Made by a program: the position numbers and the translations under genes. DNA of 11,891 bases from Frankiales bacterium. GTDB taxonomy: Bacteria > Actinomycetota > Actinomycetes > Mycobacteriales > SCTD01. Below the pieces are notes generated by a model. It ran no database searches. It saw only the letters and a program-made list of their open reading frames with translations, and was not told where the DNA came from. Positions within the stretch are counted from its first letter, which is position 1; each line of letters opens with the position of its first letter. Positions 6,282 to 11,891 of the stretch are shown one piece after another. The stretch covers positions 1-11,891 of the forward strand of contig JAODNS010000141.1 of the NCBI GenBank assembly GCA_025465145.1, written 5' to 3'.

Positions 6282-7955
6282 ATGGAGAGCATGACGCTGC
6301 TGGAACCCGCTGTGCCCGCCGCCCCGGGCGCCACGCACGAGGTCACGAACCAGGCGCCGCCGCTGGTCGGGCACGACGTCGCGGCCGACGCGGCGCTCCT
6401 CGCCGGGCTGGAGCGCGAGGGCGCCGGCTGGCACGTGGACGACCTGCACCGGCTCGGCCGGCTCGCCGGCTCCGCCGAGGCGCAGCAGTGGGGCGAGGAG
6501 GCCAACCGGCACGAGCCCGAGCTGCGCACGCACGACCGGTACGGGCACCGCATCGACGAGGTGGAGTTCCACCCGGCCTGGCACAAACTGCTCGACGTCG
6601 CCGTGTCGGAGGGGCTCGCCGGCGCGCCGTGGGCGTCGACGGCACCGGCGCCGCACGTCGCCCGGGCCGCGTCGTTCTACGTCTGGAGCCAGGCCGAGGG
6701 CGGACACGGCTGCCCGGTGTCGATGACGTACGCCGTGGTGCCCGCGCTGCGGCACGCGCCTGACCTCGCCCGGGACTTCGAGCCGTTGCTCACCAGCCGG
6801 GTGTACGAGCCCGGGCTGCGTCCGCCGCTGGGGAAGGCGGGCCTCCTGGCAGGCATGGGCATGACCGAGAAGCAGGGCGGCTCCGACGTCCGCGCCAACA
6901 CCACGGCGGCTACGCCGAACGGCGACGGCACCTGGTCGCTGCGTGGGCACAAGTGGTTCACCAGCGCACCGATGTGCGACGTGTTCCTCTTCCTCGCGCA
7001 GGCGCCCGCCGGCCTGTCGTGCTTCTTCGTGCCGCGGGTGCTGCCGGACGGCAGCCGCAACACCTTCCGGATCCAGCGGTTGAAGGACAAGCTCGGCAAC
7101 CGGTCGAACGCCTCCTCGGAGCCCGAGTTCGACGGCACGGTCGCCTGGCTGGTCGGCGAGGAGGGCCGCGGCGTACGGACCATTCTCGAGATGGTCTCGA
7201 TGACGCGGCTGGACTGCGTCATCGGCTCGGCGGCCCTGATGCGGCAGGCCGTCCTGCAGGCCGCGCACCACTGCTCGTACCGCGCTGCCTTCGGCGGCCT
7301 GCTCGTCGACAAGCCGCTGATGCGCAACGTCCTGGCCGACCTGTCGCTCGAGTCGGAGGCGGCGACGACGCTGATGATGCGGCTGGCCGGCGCGGTCGAC
7401 CGGGCGCAGGCGGGCGACGCGCAGGAGCAGGCGTTCAAGCGGCTGGCCGTCGCCGTTGGGAAGTACTGGGTCACCAAGCGCGCGCCGAACGTCGCGGCCG
7501 AGGCGCTGGAGTGCCTGGGCGGCAACGGCTACGTCGAGGAGAGCGGCATGCCGCGGCTGTACCGGGAGGCGCCGCTCAACTCCGTCTGGGAGGGCTCCGG
7601 GAACGTGAACGCGCTGGACGTGCTGCGCGCGATGGTGCGCGAGCCGGCATCGGTGGACGCGTTCTTCGCCGAGATCGGCCTCGCCGCCGGTGCCGACCAG
7701 CAGCTCGACGACGCGGTGCTCGGCCTGCGCGCGTCGCTCGAGGACCTCGACGACATCGAGGTGCGCGCGCGGCGCATCGTCGAGCGGATGGCCCTGGTGC
7801 TGCAGGGATCGCTGCTCGTACGACACGCGCCCGATGCGGTCGCGGACGCCTTCTGCGCCACCCGGCTGGCCGGCGACTGGGGGCACGCGTTCGGCACGCT
7901 GCCGCGCGGCGTCGACCTGGACGTCCTGGTGTCACGGGCCCTGCCACAGGGCTGA
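6282..7955 (+). CDS. aidB: AidB-like acyl-CoA dehydrogenase-fold flavoprotein
   Basis: This protein has 557 residues from ATG 6282; ATG 6291 (MTLLEP) is an equally possible start, and neither has a strong ribosome-binding site. It closely follows E. coli AidB in length and motifs: TNQAPPLVGHD near the N-terminus, the FAD-contact GMGMTEKQGGSDVR (191-204), GHKWFTSA, a central helical bundle, and the AidB hallmark near ECLGGNGYVEES followed by LYREAPLNSVWEGSGNVNALD, with catalytic-position Glu437. AidB binds FAD and DNA and is induced by alkylation stress; its true substrate is unsettled. Neighbours do not suggest an alkylation-repair operon. Its 5' end abuts the truncated antiporter, 30 bases from that remnant, so the promoter region may derive from the rearrangement. 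Confidence 0.9.
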   Translation: MESMTLLEPAVPAAPGATHEVTNQAPPLVGHDVAADAALLAGLEREGAGWHVDDLHRLGRLAGSAEAQQWGEEANRHEPELRTHDRYGHRIDEVEFHPAWHKLLDVAVSEGLAGAPWASTAPAPHVARAASFYVWSQAEGGHGCPVSMTYAVVPALRHAPDLARDFEPLLTSRVYEPGLRPPLGKAGLLAGMGMTEKQGGSDVRANTTAATPNGDGTWSLRGHKWFTSAPMCDVFLFLAQAPAGLSCFFVPRVLPDGSRNTFRIQRLKDKLGNRSNASSEPEFDGTVAWLVGEEGRGVRTILEMVSMTRLDCVIGSAALMRQAVLQAAHHCSYRAAFGGLLVDKPLMRNVLADLSLESEAATTLMMRLAGAVDRAQAGDAQEQAFKRLAVAVGKYWVTKRAPNVAAEALECLGGNGYVEESGMPRLYREAPLNSVWEGSGNVNALDVLRAMVREPASVDAFFAEIGLAAGADQQLDDAVLGLRASLEDLDDIEVRARRIVERMALVLQGSLLVRHAPDAVADAFCATRLAGDWGHAFGTLPRGVDLDVLVSRALPQG

Positions 7956-7962
7956 GCGGCTC

Positions 7963-7968
7963 TATCCT
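7963..7968 (+). promoter_or_regulatory. Candidate -10 box for leaderless transcription of the 7975 gene
   Basis: TATCCT lies six bases before the ATG at 7975, within the 19-base gap after the aidB-like gene, and no Shine-Dalgarno is present. The spacing fits a transcript starting at the start codon. No clear -35 is visible. Confidence 0.45.
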
Positions 7969-7974
7969 CGCTCG

Positions 7975-8826
7975 ATGGAGCGCGCCCTTCGGGTCCTGGG
8001 CATCGACGTCGCCGAAGATCTCGTAGCGAGATGGGTGGGCTGGTTCGCACCCGACCCGCAGCCGTTCCTCGTGGGCGTCGGCGACGACCTCGGCGGCAGG
8101 GATGGCGTCTTGTCACCCGAGCTGCGCGACACGTTCGAGATCTATGCCGTGCCCGAGGGACTTTGGCTCTGCTGGCTGACGGAAGCGGACTTCGCCGACC
8201 TGCCTCGTCCTCGACGGGCCGAGGTAGTTCGCGCCCAGGTACGCCATGAGCGGGGCCTGGTGCCGACGGTCCGCGGTTGGAGGCCCGTGGTCGGCGATGC
8301 AACCAGCGACCAAGCCGACGGGCATCGGTTCGTCTGGTGGCCTCGGCTGCTTGCCGGGCATGAGCACCGAGTCCTCACGCATCACGTCAACGAAGGCCGC
8401 AGGCCGAGTCAGCATCGCCGTGTTCCGGCCTCGGTCTGGCGAGCTTCCGAAGGGCTACTACCCGACGCGCAACGCCTGGCCGGGCGGTTCCCGGCCAGCA
8501 GCGGTCCGAACTGCTTCGGCACGGTCATGGCAGCAGCCGGTATCGAGGGAGCGGAAGCGGTCTGGCTGCAGCGCGAACCTTTCGAGGAGTGGCTGAGTCG
8601 GGCGACGGTCCCTGGCGGGAACGACGCGGAAGCCGGGACGGTCCTGGTCTGGCGGTCGCCGGAGGGCGCGGTTGAGCACGCGGCGGTCACCCTCGGGGGT
8701 GGCTGGGCGATGCACAAACCCTCACAGGGCTGGATGTCCCCGACGAAGGTTCTCGCCGTGCACGACGTCATGGCCAGTGCGCGCTCGCAACGACGCCGGC
8801 TATCACGGCGGCGCCTCGTCGCCTGA
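7975..8826 (+). CDS. Uncharacterised protein, possible NlpC/P60-like C-terminal domain
   Basis: This 283-residue protein starts at ATG 7975 without a Shine-Dalgarno. The N-terminal 175 residues are not recognised; they are Trp-rich (ARWVGWFAPDP, LWLCWLTEADF, RFVWWPRLL) and resemble a globular cytoplasmic domain, with no signal peptide or membrane segment. The C-terminal part has the spacing of a papain-like NlpC/P60 or CHAP fold: SSGPNCFGTVMAA with Cys180 starting a helix, DAEAGTVLVW (217-226), VEHAAVTLGGGWAMHKPSQG with His235 on a strand and a polar residue around 247-251. That would suggest an amidase or peptidase, but I infer it from motif spacing only. Codon use is less GC-biased than in neighbours (GTA, CGA, GAA, ACT occur freely), hinting at a different history. 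It converges with the DUF222/HNH gene across 28 bases. Confidence 0.75.
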   Translation: MERALRVLGIDVAEDLVARWVGWFAPDPQPFLVGVGDDLGGRDGVLSPELRDTFEIYAVPEGLWLCWLTEADFADLPRPRRAEVVRAQVRHERGLVPTVRGWRPVVGDATSDQADGHRFVWWPRLLAGHEHRVLTHHVNEGRRPSQHRRVPASVWRASEGLLPDAQRLAGRFPASSGPNCFGTVMAAAGIEGAEAVWLQREPFEEWLSRATVPGGNDAEAGTVLVWRSPEGAVEHAAVTLGGGWAMHKPSQGWMSPTKVLAVHDVMASARSQRRRLSRRRLVA

Positions 8827-8854
8827 GCTCGAGCAGACCGAGAAGCGTTCTGTG

Positions 8855-10186
8855 TCAGCGGAAGCCTGATTCGTCGTCCTCGGGGTCGCGAGGCAGCTGG
8901 GACCTCGGTGGTGGCGGAGGAGCCGACGGCGGCAGGTCGGGTGGCACATGGGGTGACGGGCGCCCGTAGGTGCGGCCGAGGGGGCTGGTCCAGGTCACGC
9001 TGCCGTCGGGGTGGCGCACCATCGACCAGCCGCTGTGCTTGGCGCGGTGGCACCGTCGTGACTTGAGGTCGAGGTTGCGCACGGCGGTGGGTCCCGCCGG
9101 CCAGGGATCGAGGTGGTCGCGGTCGCAGCGGGTGCTGGAGCAGCCGATCCCGCTGCAGTGACGGCCCCGCAGGTCCACCAGTCGCGCGAGGGCCGCCGAC
9201 GGGTCGTGCTGCGGCTCGTCCACATCAGCGTGCACGACCGCCCGCAGCATCGTCTCCACCCGGCGCTTCGCAGCGTCGACATCGGCCGCCGGCGGCAGCA
9301 CGCCGTCTGCCTCGCCGACCGGCATCCCTGTGCCGGCGTCGACGTAGAGGCAGCGGAGGCTCGCGTGCGGGCGCAGCAGTCGTACGTGCTCCGCGGAGAT
9401 CTCGCCGTAGCCGTCGGCGAAGCCCGGCTGTCGGCCGCGCTCGAGCACCGTCGTGACGGGGACCTGGACCGTGAAGACGACCTTCGGCGGCGCGACCTCG
9501 CTCGTGCCGGTCAGCGCCATGAGCGGCAGTGCTGCGAACAGGTCCGCCCGCCGCTCGTCTGCCGTTCGCTGCAGCCCCGCGTCCCGATCTGCGAGCCGCT
9601 GGCGTGCCTCGAGAGCGGCCAGCCCGGTCTGGAACTGCCTCAGCTGCTCGGCGGTCAGCAGCGCGTTGACGACGCCCATGCCGTCCTGCTCCGGCCGCAT
9701 CGTGACGCGCCGCGTGGCACGGGCGCTGTCCAGGCGAGCCTCGGCCTCGTCCGCCGACTCGAGCTCCAGCACGGTGCGGCGGACGAGCCGCCGCAGGTCG
9801 GTCGACGCGAGCTCCCGTGCTCGGGGCATCAGGACCGCGTCCACGCGACGCAGCAGGTCGGCGTCGCACGCCTTCGTCTCGGCCAGCACGATCCGCGCCT
9901 GCCCGAGGAAGAACTCGCCGTCCGCCATGGCCGCGGCCATCCGCGGCAGCGCGTCCAGGACCCGCTCGGCCTCGACCATCTGGTTGCCCGCCGCCTGCTG
10001 GCCGAGCCGGCAGCTCCCGGCCAGCTCCATGACGAGGAACTCGCTCGTCGGCTCCGGCGCGGCCAGCGTCTGCAGGTCGACGAGCGCACGGCACCGCGCG
10101 ATGTAGGCACGGGCTTCGGCGCGCTGCAGCTGCACGAGGGCGTCGAGCACCTCGTTCTGCTGATCGAGCCGATTCGCCTGCTGCAC
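8855..10186 (-). CDS. DUF222/HNH endonuclease-domain protein
   Basis: This is a complete 443-residue protein from GTG 10186. The long helical DUF222 region occupies about residues 10-325. The HNH domain follows: HCSGIGCSSTRCDRDHLDPW (343-362), then NLDLKSRRCHRAKHSGW (371-387), with metal-ligand candidates Cys344, Cys349 and Cys379 and the catalytic-position His358, Asn371 and His380. A proline-rich, probably disordered tail covers about 409-443. These REP13E12-like proteins are abundant and often multicopy in actinobacteria. HNH nuclease activity is expected from the motif, but the biological role is mostly unknown. I see no flanking inverted repeats or target duplication marking an element boundary. 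The gene is downstream of the small helix-hairpin-helix gene, separated by a terminator, so it probably has its own promoter. Confidence 0.9.
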   Translation of the reverse strand: MQQANRLDQQNEVLDALVQLQRAEARAYIARCRALVDLQTLAAPEPTSEFLVMELAGSCRLGQQAAGNQMVEAERVLDALPRMAAAMADGEFFLGQARIVLAETKACDADLLRRVDAVLMPRARELASTDLRRLVRRTVLELESADEAEARLDSARATRRVTMRPEQDGMGVVNALLTAEQLRQFQTGLAALEARQRLADRDAGLQRTADERRADLFAALPLMALTGTSEVAPPKVVFTVQVPVTTVLERGRQPGFADGYGEISAEHVRLLRPHASLRCLYVDAGTGMPVGEADGVLPPAADVDAAKRRVETMLRAVVHADVDEPQHDPSAALARLVDLRGRHCSGIGCSSTRCDRDHLDPWPAGPTAVRNLDLKSRRCHRAKHSGWSMVRHPDGSVTWTSPLGRTYGRPSPHVPPDLPPSAPPPPPRSQLPRDPEDDESGFR

Positions 10187-10192
10187 AGGGAA

Positions 10193-10198
10193 AACCTA
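10193..10198 (-). promoter_or_regulatory. Candidate -10 box for leaderless transcription of the DUF222/HNH gene
   Basis: On the minus strand TAGGTT is followed by six bases and the GTG start at 10186, with no Shine-Dalgarno between. It lies just beyond the terminator of the upstream gene. No convincing -35 is seen. Confidence 0.45.
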
Positions 10199-10260
10199 CG
10201 ACCGAGGTACGACAGAATCCGCCGCACGGAACAGGACAGGCGCGGGAGGCGGGCGAACCT

Positions 10261-10300
10261 CCGACAAGAAGGGCTCGGCCGGAGCATCCCGGCCGCGCCC
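10261..10300 (-). terminator. Intrinsic terminator of the small helix-hairpin-helix gene
   Basis: Bases 10271-10300 form a strong hairpin: GGGC, one mismatch, CGGCCGG, loop AGCATC, CCGGCCG, GCCC (11 pairs in total). On the minus strand it is followed by TTCTTGT, a short T-rich run. It starts 12 bases after the stop codon at 10312. Stem, position and tail all fit factor-independent termination of leftward transcription before the DUF222/HNH gene. Confidence 0.7.
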
Positions 10301-10311
10301 TCCCGTACCGA

Positions 10312-10527
10312 CTACTTCGTCAGCTGCAGCATCGCCTGCGCGGCGAGGAAGTACTTGTTCTTGCCGAGGTCGCCGACCGTCTTGATGCGGAACGCCTTGC
10401 GCAGGTTCTCGGCGTCCTCGTCGGTGACGCCGGCGAGCGCGCTGACCGGCGCCGCGAGGATCTCGGTCAGGGACTTCGACTCGTACGCCTTGTCCAGGTA
10501 CTTGCTCAGGTCGGCAGAGACAGCCAT
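10312..10527 (-). CDS. Small helix-hairpin-helix-like protein (71 residues)
   Basis: ATG 10527 follows AGGAG four bases upstream. The 71-residue product starts SADLSKYLDKAYESKSL, then APVSALAGVTDEDAENL and FRIKTVGDLGKNKYF. The segment from about 27 to 56 has the pattern of a helix-hairpin-helix with a glycine hairpin (LAGV) and a second repeat-like IKTVGDLG, as in small HhH or Cdd1-like proteins that bind DNA without sequence specificity. Short actinobacterial proteins of this kind are usually hypothetical, and the function is unknown. It is transcribed leftward with the aldo/keto reductase gene upstream (59-base gap) and ends at a clear intrinsic terminator. Confidence 0.75.
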   Translation of the reverse strand: MAVSADLSKYLDKAYESKSLTEILAAPVSALAGVTDEDAENLRKAFRIKTVGDLGKNKYFLAAQAMLQLTK

Positions 10528-10586
10528 GTCGCTCCTCGTTCGGGGGTGGAGGTCGCACCCTGCCGTACCCAGGTCCGGGGCGCCAC

Positions 10587-11570
10587 CTACCTCTCCACGG
10601 TGCGCATGTCCGGGTAGCGGTCGCCGGCGACCGCGTCGGCGGGTACGGCGGAGGCGAGCCGCGTGAGGTCCTCGTCCGTCAGCTCCACGGACGTGGCCGC
10701 GGCGTTCTCCTCCAGGTACGTACGCCGCTTCGTCCCCGGGATCGGCACGACGTCCTCGCCCTGCGCGAGCACCCACGCCAGCGCGAGCTGCCCGGCGGTC
10801 ACGCCCTTGTCGGCGGCGACCGCGCGGATCTCGTCGACGAGCCGCAGGTTCGCGGCAAGTGCCTCCTGCGCGAAGCGCGGCGACATCCGCCGGAAGTCCT
10901 TCGGGTCGAGGTCCTCGACGGAGGTGATGGCGCCGGTGAGGAAGCCGCGCCCCAGCGGGCTGTACGCCACCAGGCCGACCCCCAGCTCCCGCATCGTCGG
11001 CAGGACCGCGCGCTCGATGTCCCGGCTGAACAGGGAGTACTCGCTCTGCACGGCCGCGATCGGGTGCACGCCGACCGCGCGGCGCAGCGTCTCGGCCGAG
11101 CACTCGGACAGGCCGAGGTGCTTCACCTTCCCGGCCTGCACCAGCTCGGCCATCGCGCCGACCGTCTCCTCGATCGGCACCTCGAGGTCGACCCGGTGCT
11201 GGTAGTAGAGGTCGATCACGTCGACGCCGAGCCGCTCGAGAGACGCGTCGCAGGAGCGCCGGACGTACTCCGGCGAGCCGTTGATCCCGAGCCGCGCGCC
11301 GTCGTCGCCGCGCATGATGCCGAACTTCGTCGCGAGCTGGACCTCGTCGCGCCGCGATGCGATGGCCCTGCCGACCAGCCGCTCGTTGGTGAACGGCCCG
11401 TACATGTCCGAGGTGTCGAGGAACGTGACGCCGAGGTCGAGGGCGCGGCCGATGGTCGCGAGCGACTCGGTGTCGTCGCCGGCGCCGTAGAACTCGGACA
11501 TGCCCATGCAGCCGAGGCCTTGCGCGGAGACGACGAGCCCGTCGCCGAGGGTGCGGGTGGGGTAGGTCAT
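10587..11570 (-). CDS. Aldo/keto reductase, AKR13-like
   Basis: This 327-residue protein starts at ATG 11570 with GGAG eight bases upstream (11579-11582). It has the full TIM-barrel reductase signature: GLGCMGMSEFYG (18-29), the catalytic tetrad Asp52 and Tyr57 (FLDTSDMYG), Lys82 (LATKFG) and His125 (YYQHRVD), then SEYSLFSRDIE (176-186), AYSPLGRGFLTG (202-213) and the NADPH 2'-phosphate loop PIPGTKRRTYLEEN (277-289 region). It reduces aldehydes or ketones with NADPH; the natural substrate is not apparent. Its start lies 13 bases from the stop of the upstream partial gene, so the two are probably co-transcribed, perhaps through to the 71-residue protein. Confidence 0.9.
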   Translation of the reverse strand: MTYPTRTLGDGLVVSAQGLGCMGMSEFYGAGDDTESLATIGRALDLGVTFLDTSDMYGPFTNERLVGRAIASRRDEVQLATKFGIMRGDDGARLGINGSPEYVRRSCDASLERLGVDVIDLYYQHRVDLEVPIEETVGAMAELVQAGKVKHLGLSECSAETLRRAVGVHPIAAVQSEYSLFSRDIERAVLPTMRELGVGLVAYSPLGRGFLTGAITSVEDLDPKDFRRMSPRFAQEALAANLRLVDEIRAVAADKGVTAGQLALAWVLAQGEDVVPIPGTKRRTYLEENAAATSVELTDEDLTRLASAVPADAVAGDRYPDMRTVER

Positions 11571-11583
11571 GCACCCCACTCCA

Positions 11584-11891
11584 TCACTTGAGCTTGCTGA
11601 GCGCGGCCAGGGTCTCCTCGAGCACGCCGTCGCCGACGCAGGCGTCGATCGCGTAGCTGTCCTCGTAGTTGACGAAGACGTAGCCGCCGAGCGCGAAGCC
11701 CAGGCCCTGCTGGCCCACCGGGTCGATCTCAAAGCTCTGCGGCATGTACCCGAGGGCGTCGTTGGCCTGGCTGACCGGGAACACGACCTGGTCGGGGTGC
11801 TTCTCCTTGATCGTGTTGGACAGGTTGCTGAACTCCTCGCCGGGGCCGGTCGTGAGCAGCCAGTCGCCGAGCGAGGCGACCGTCACCGGCA
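11584..11891 (-). CDS. 3' end of an unidentified gene, possibly neutral/alkaline ceramidase-like (5' truncated)
   Basis: About 102 C-terminal residues are present; the frame runs off the right edge and ends with TGA at 11584-11586. Visible features are LLTTGPGEEFSNLS, VVFPVSQANDALGYMPQ, then GGYVFVNYEDSYAIDACVGDG and a final helix LEETLAALSKLK. A PGE-x-F segment followed by an AND-x-x-GY strand and a glutamate-bearing YED resembles the C-terminal region of neutral ceramidase-type hydrolase domains, in which secreted amidases remove the acyl chain of ceramide. I hold this only weakly because the catalytic part is outside the window. No lipid-anchor or membrane helix appears in the visible part. 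Confidence 0.6.
   Translation of the reverse strand, partial: PVTVASLGDWLLTTGPGEEFSNLSNTIKEKHPDQVVFPVSQANDALGYMPQSFEIDPVGQQGLGFALGGYVFVNYEDSYAIDACVGDGVLEETLAALSKLK

Noticed and set aside
6078..7886. 602-codon minus-strand frame across the AidB-like gene
   Set aside because: Only its last part, the SFADKRLLLN stretch, is homology-like and belongs to the antiporter remnant. The rest is antisense of the AidB-like gene.
8827..8854. Bidirectional terminator between the convergent 7975 and DUF222/HNH genes
   Set aside because: Only very short stems (AGAA/TTCT) are present, too weak for a call.
8855..10186. The DUF222/HNH gene as part of an insertion sequence or homing element
   Set aside because: No terminal inverted repeats, target duplications or split host gene are visible on either side.
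9113..10666. 517-codon plus-strand frame across the DUF222/HNH and small HhH genes
   Set aside because: Arg/His/Gly-rich antisense translation with no domain; the minus strand carries the real genes.
1..11891. CRISPR array, tRNA or rRNA genes, prophage module
   Set aside because: I saw no regularly spaced repeats, no cloverleaf with a T-loop motif, and no phage structural genes on reading both strands.

Overview
The window is very GC-rich and almost entirely coding, with strong G/C bias at third codon positions, GTG starts and 4-base GTGA gene overlaps. Together with a DUF222/HNH protein, an AdnA/AdnB-like helicase-nuclease tail and a BaeRF2-type (Rv2629-like) protein, this points to a high-GC actinomycete chromosome. 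I cannot assign a genus. No rRNA, tRNA, CRISPR array, complete insertion sequence or phage module is visible, and no stretch over 300 bases lacks a gene.

Layout. Bases 1-515 hold the 3' end of a RecB-nuclease-tailed helicase gene. Bases 578-1663 encode a BaeRF2 (Rv2629-like) protein. A minus-strand unit follows, with transcription running from 3870 down to 1642: an epoxide-hydrolase-type alpha/beta hydrolase, an endonuclease/exonuclease/phosphatase (EEP) protein, and a HAD-fold protein whose active site looks degenerate. Divergent from it, at 3926-5946, lie an ArsR-type regulator and an MFS exporter overlapping by GTGA. The short divergent promoter region carries two tandem near-perfect 16-bp dyads (3895-3924), the likely operator. 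Beyond the MFS core is a remnant of a CaCA-type cation/proton antiporter: only its C-terminal half survives, and there is an apparent frameshift. The MFS frame has no stop at its expected end and runs 240 bases antisense through this remnant.

Next come an AidB-like acyl-CoA-dehydrogenase-fold protein (6282-7955) and an uncharacterised protein with a possible NlpC/P60-like Cys/His arrangement (7975-8826). A convergent DUF222/HNH protein occupies 8855-10186. On the minus strand beyond it are a 71-residue helix-hairpin-helix-like protein followed by a clear intrinsic terminator, an AKR13-like aldo/keto reductase, and the 3' end of an unidentified gene, possibly ceramidase-like, running off the window.

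How the genes work together. The best-supported functional unit is the divergon at 1642-5946: one regulator flanked by its operator, an exporter on one side, and a hydrolase with two accessory enzymes on the other. This would suit sensing, exporting and degrading a small molecule. Several genes have a TANNNT box 6-7 bases before the start codon, consistent with leaderless transcripts. The rest looks like ordinary actinobacterial chromosome. The most unusual feature is the damaged antiporter block and what it did to the 3' end of the MFS gene.
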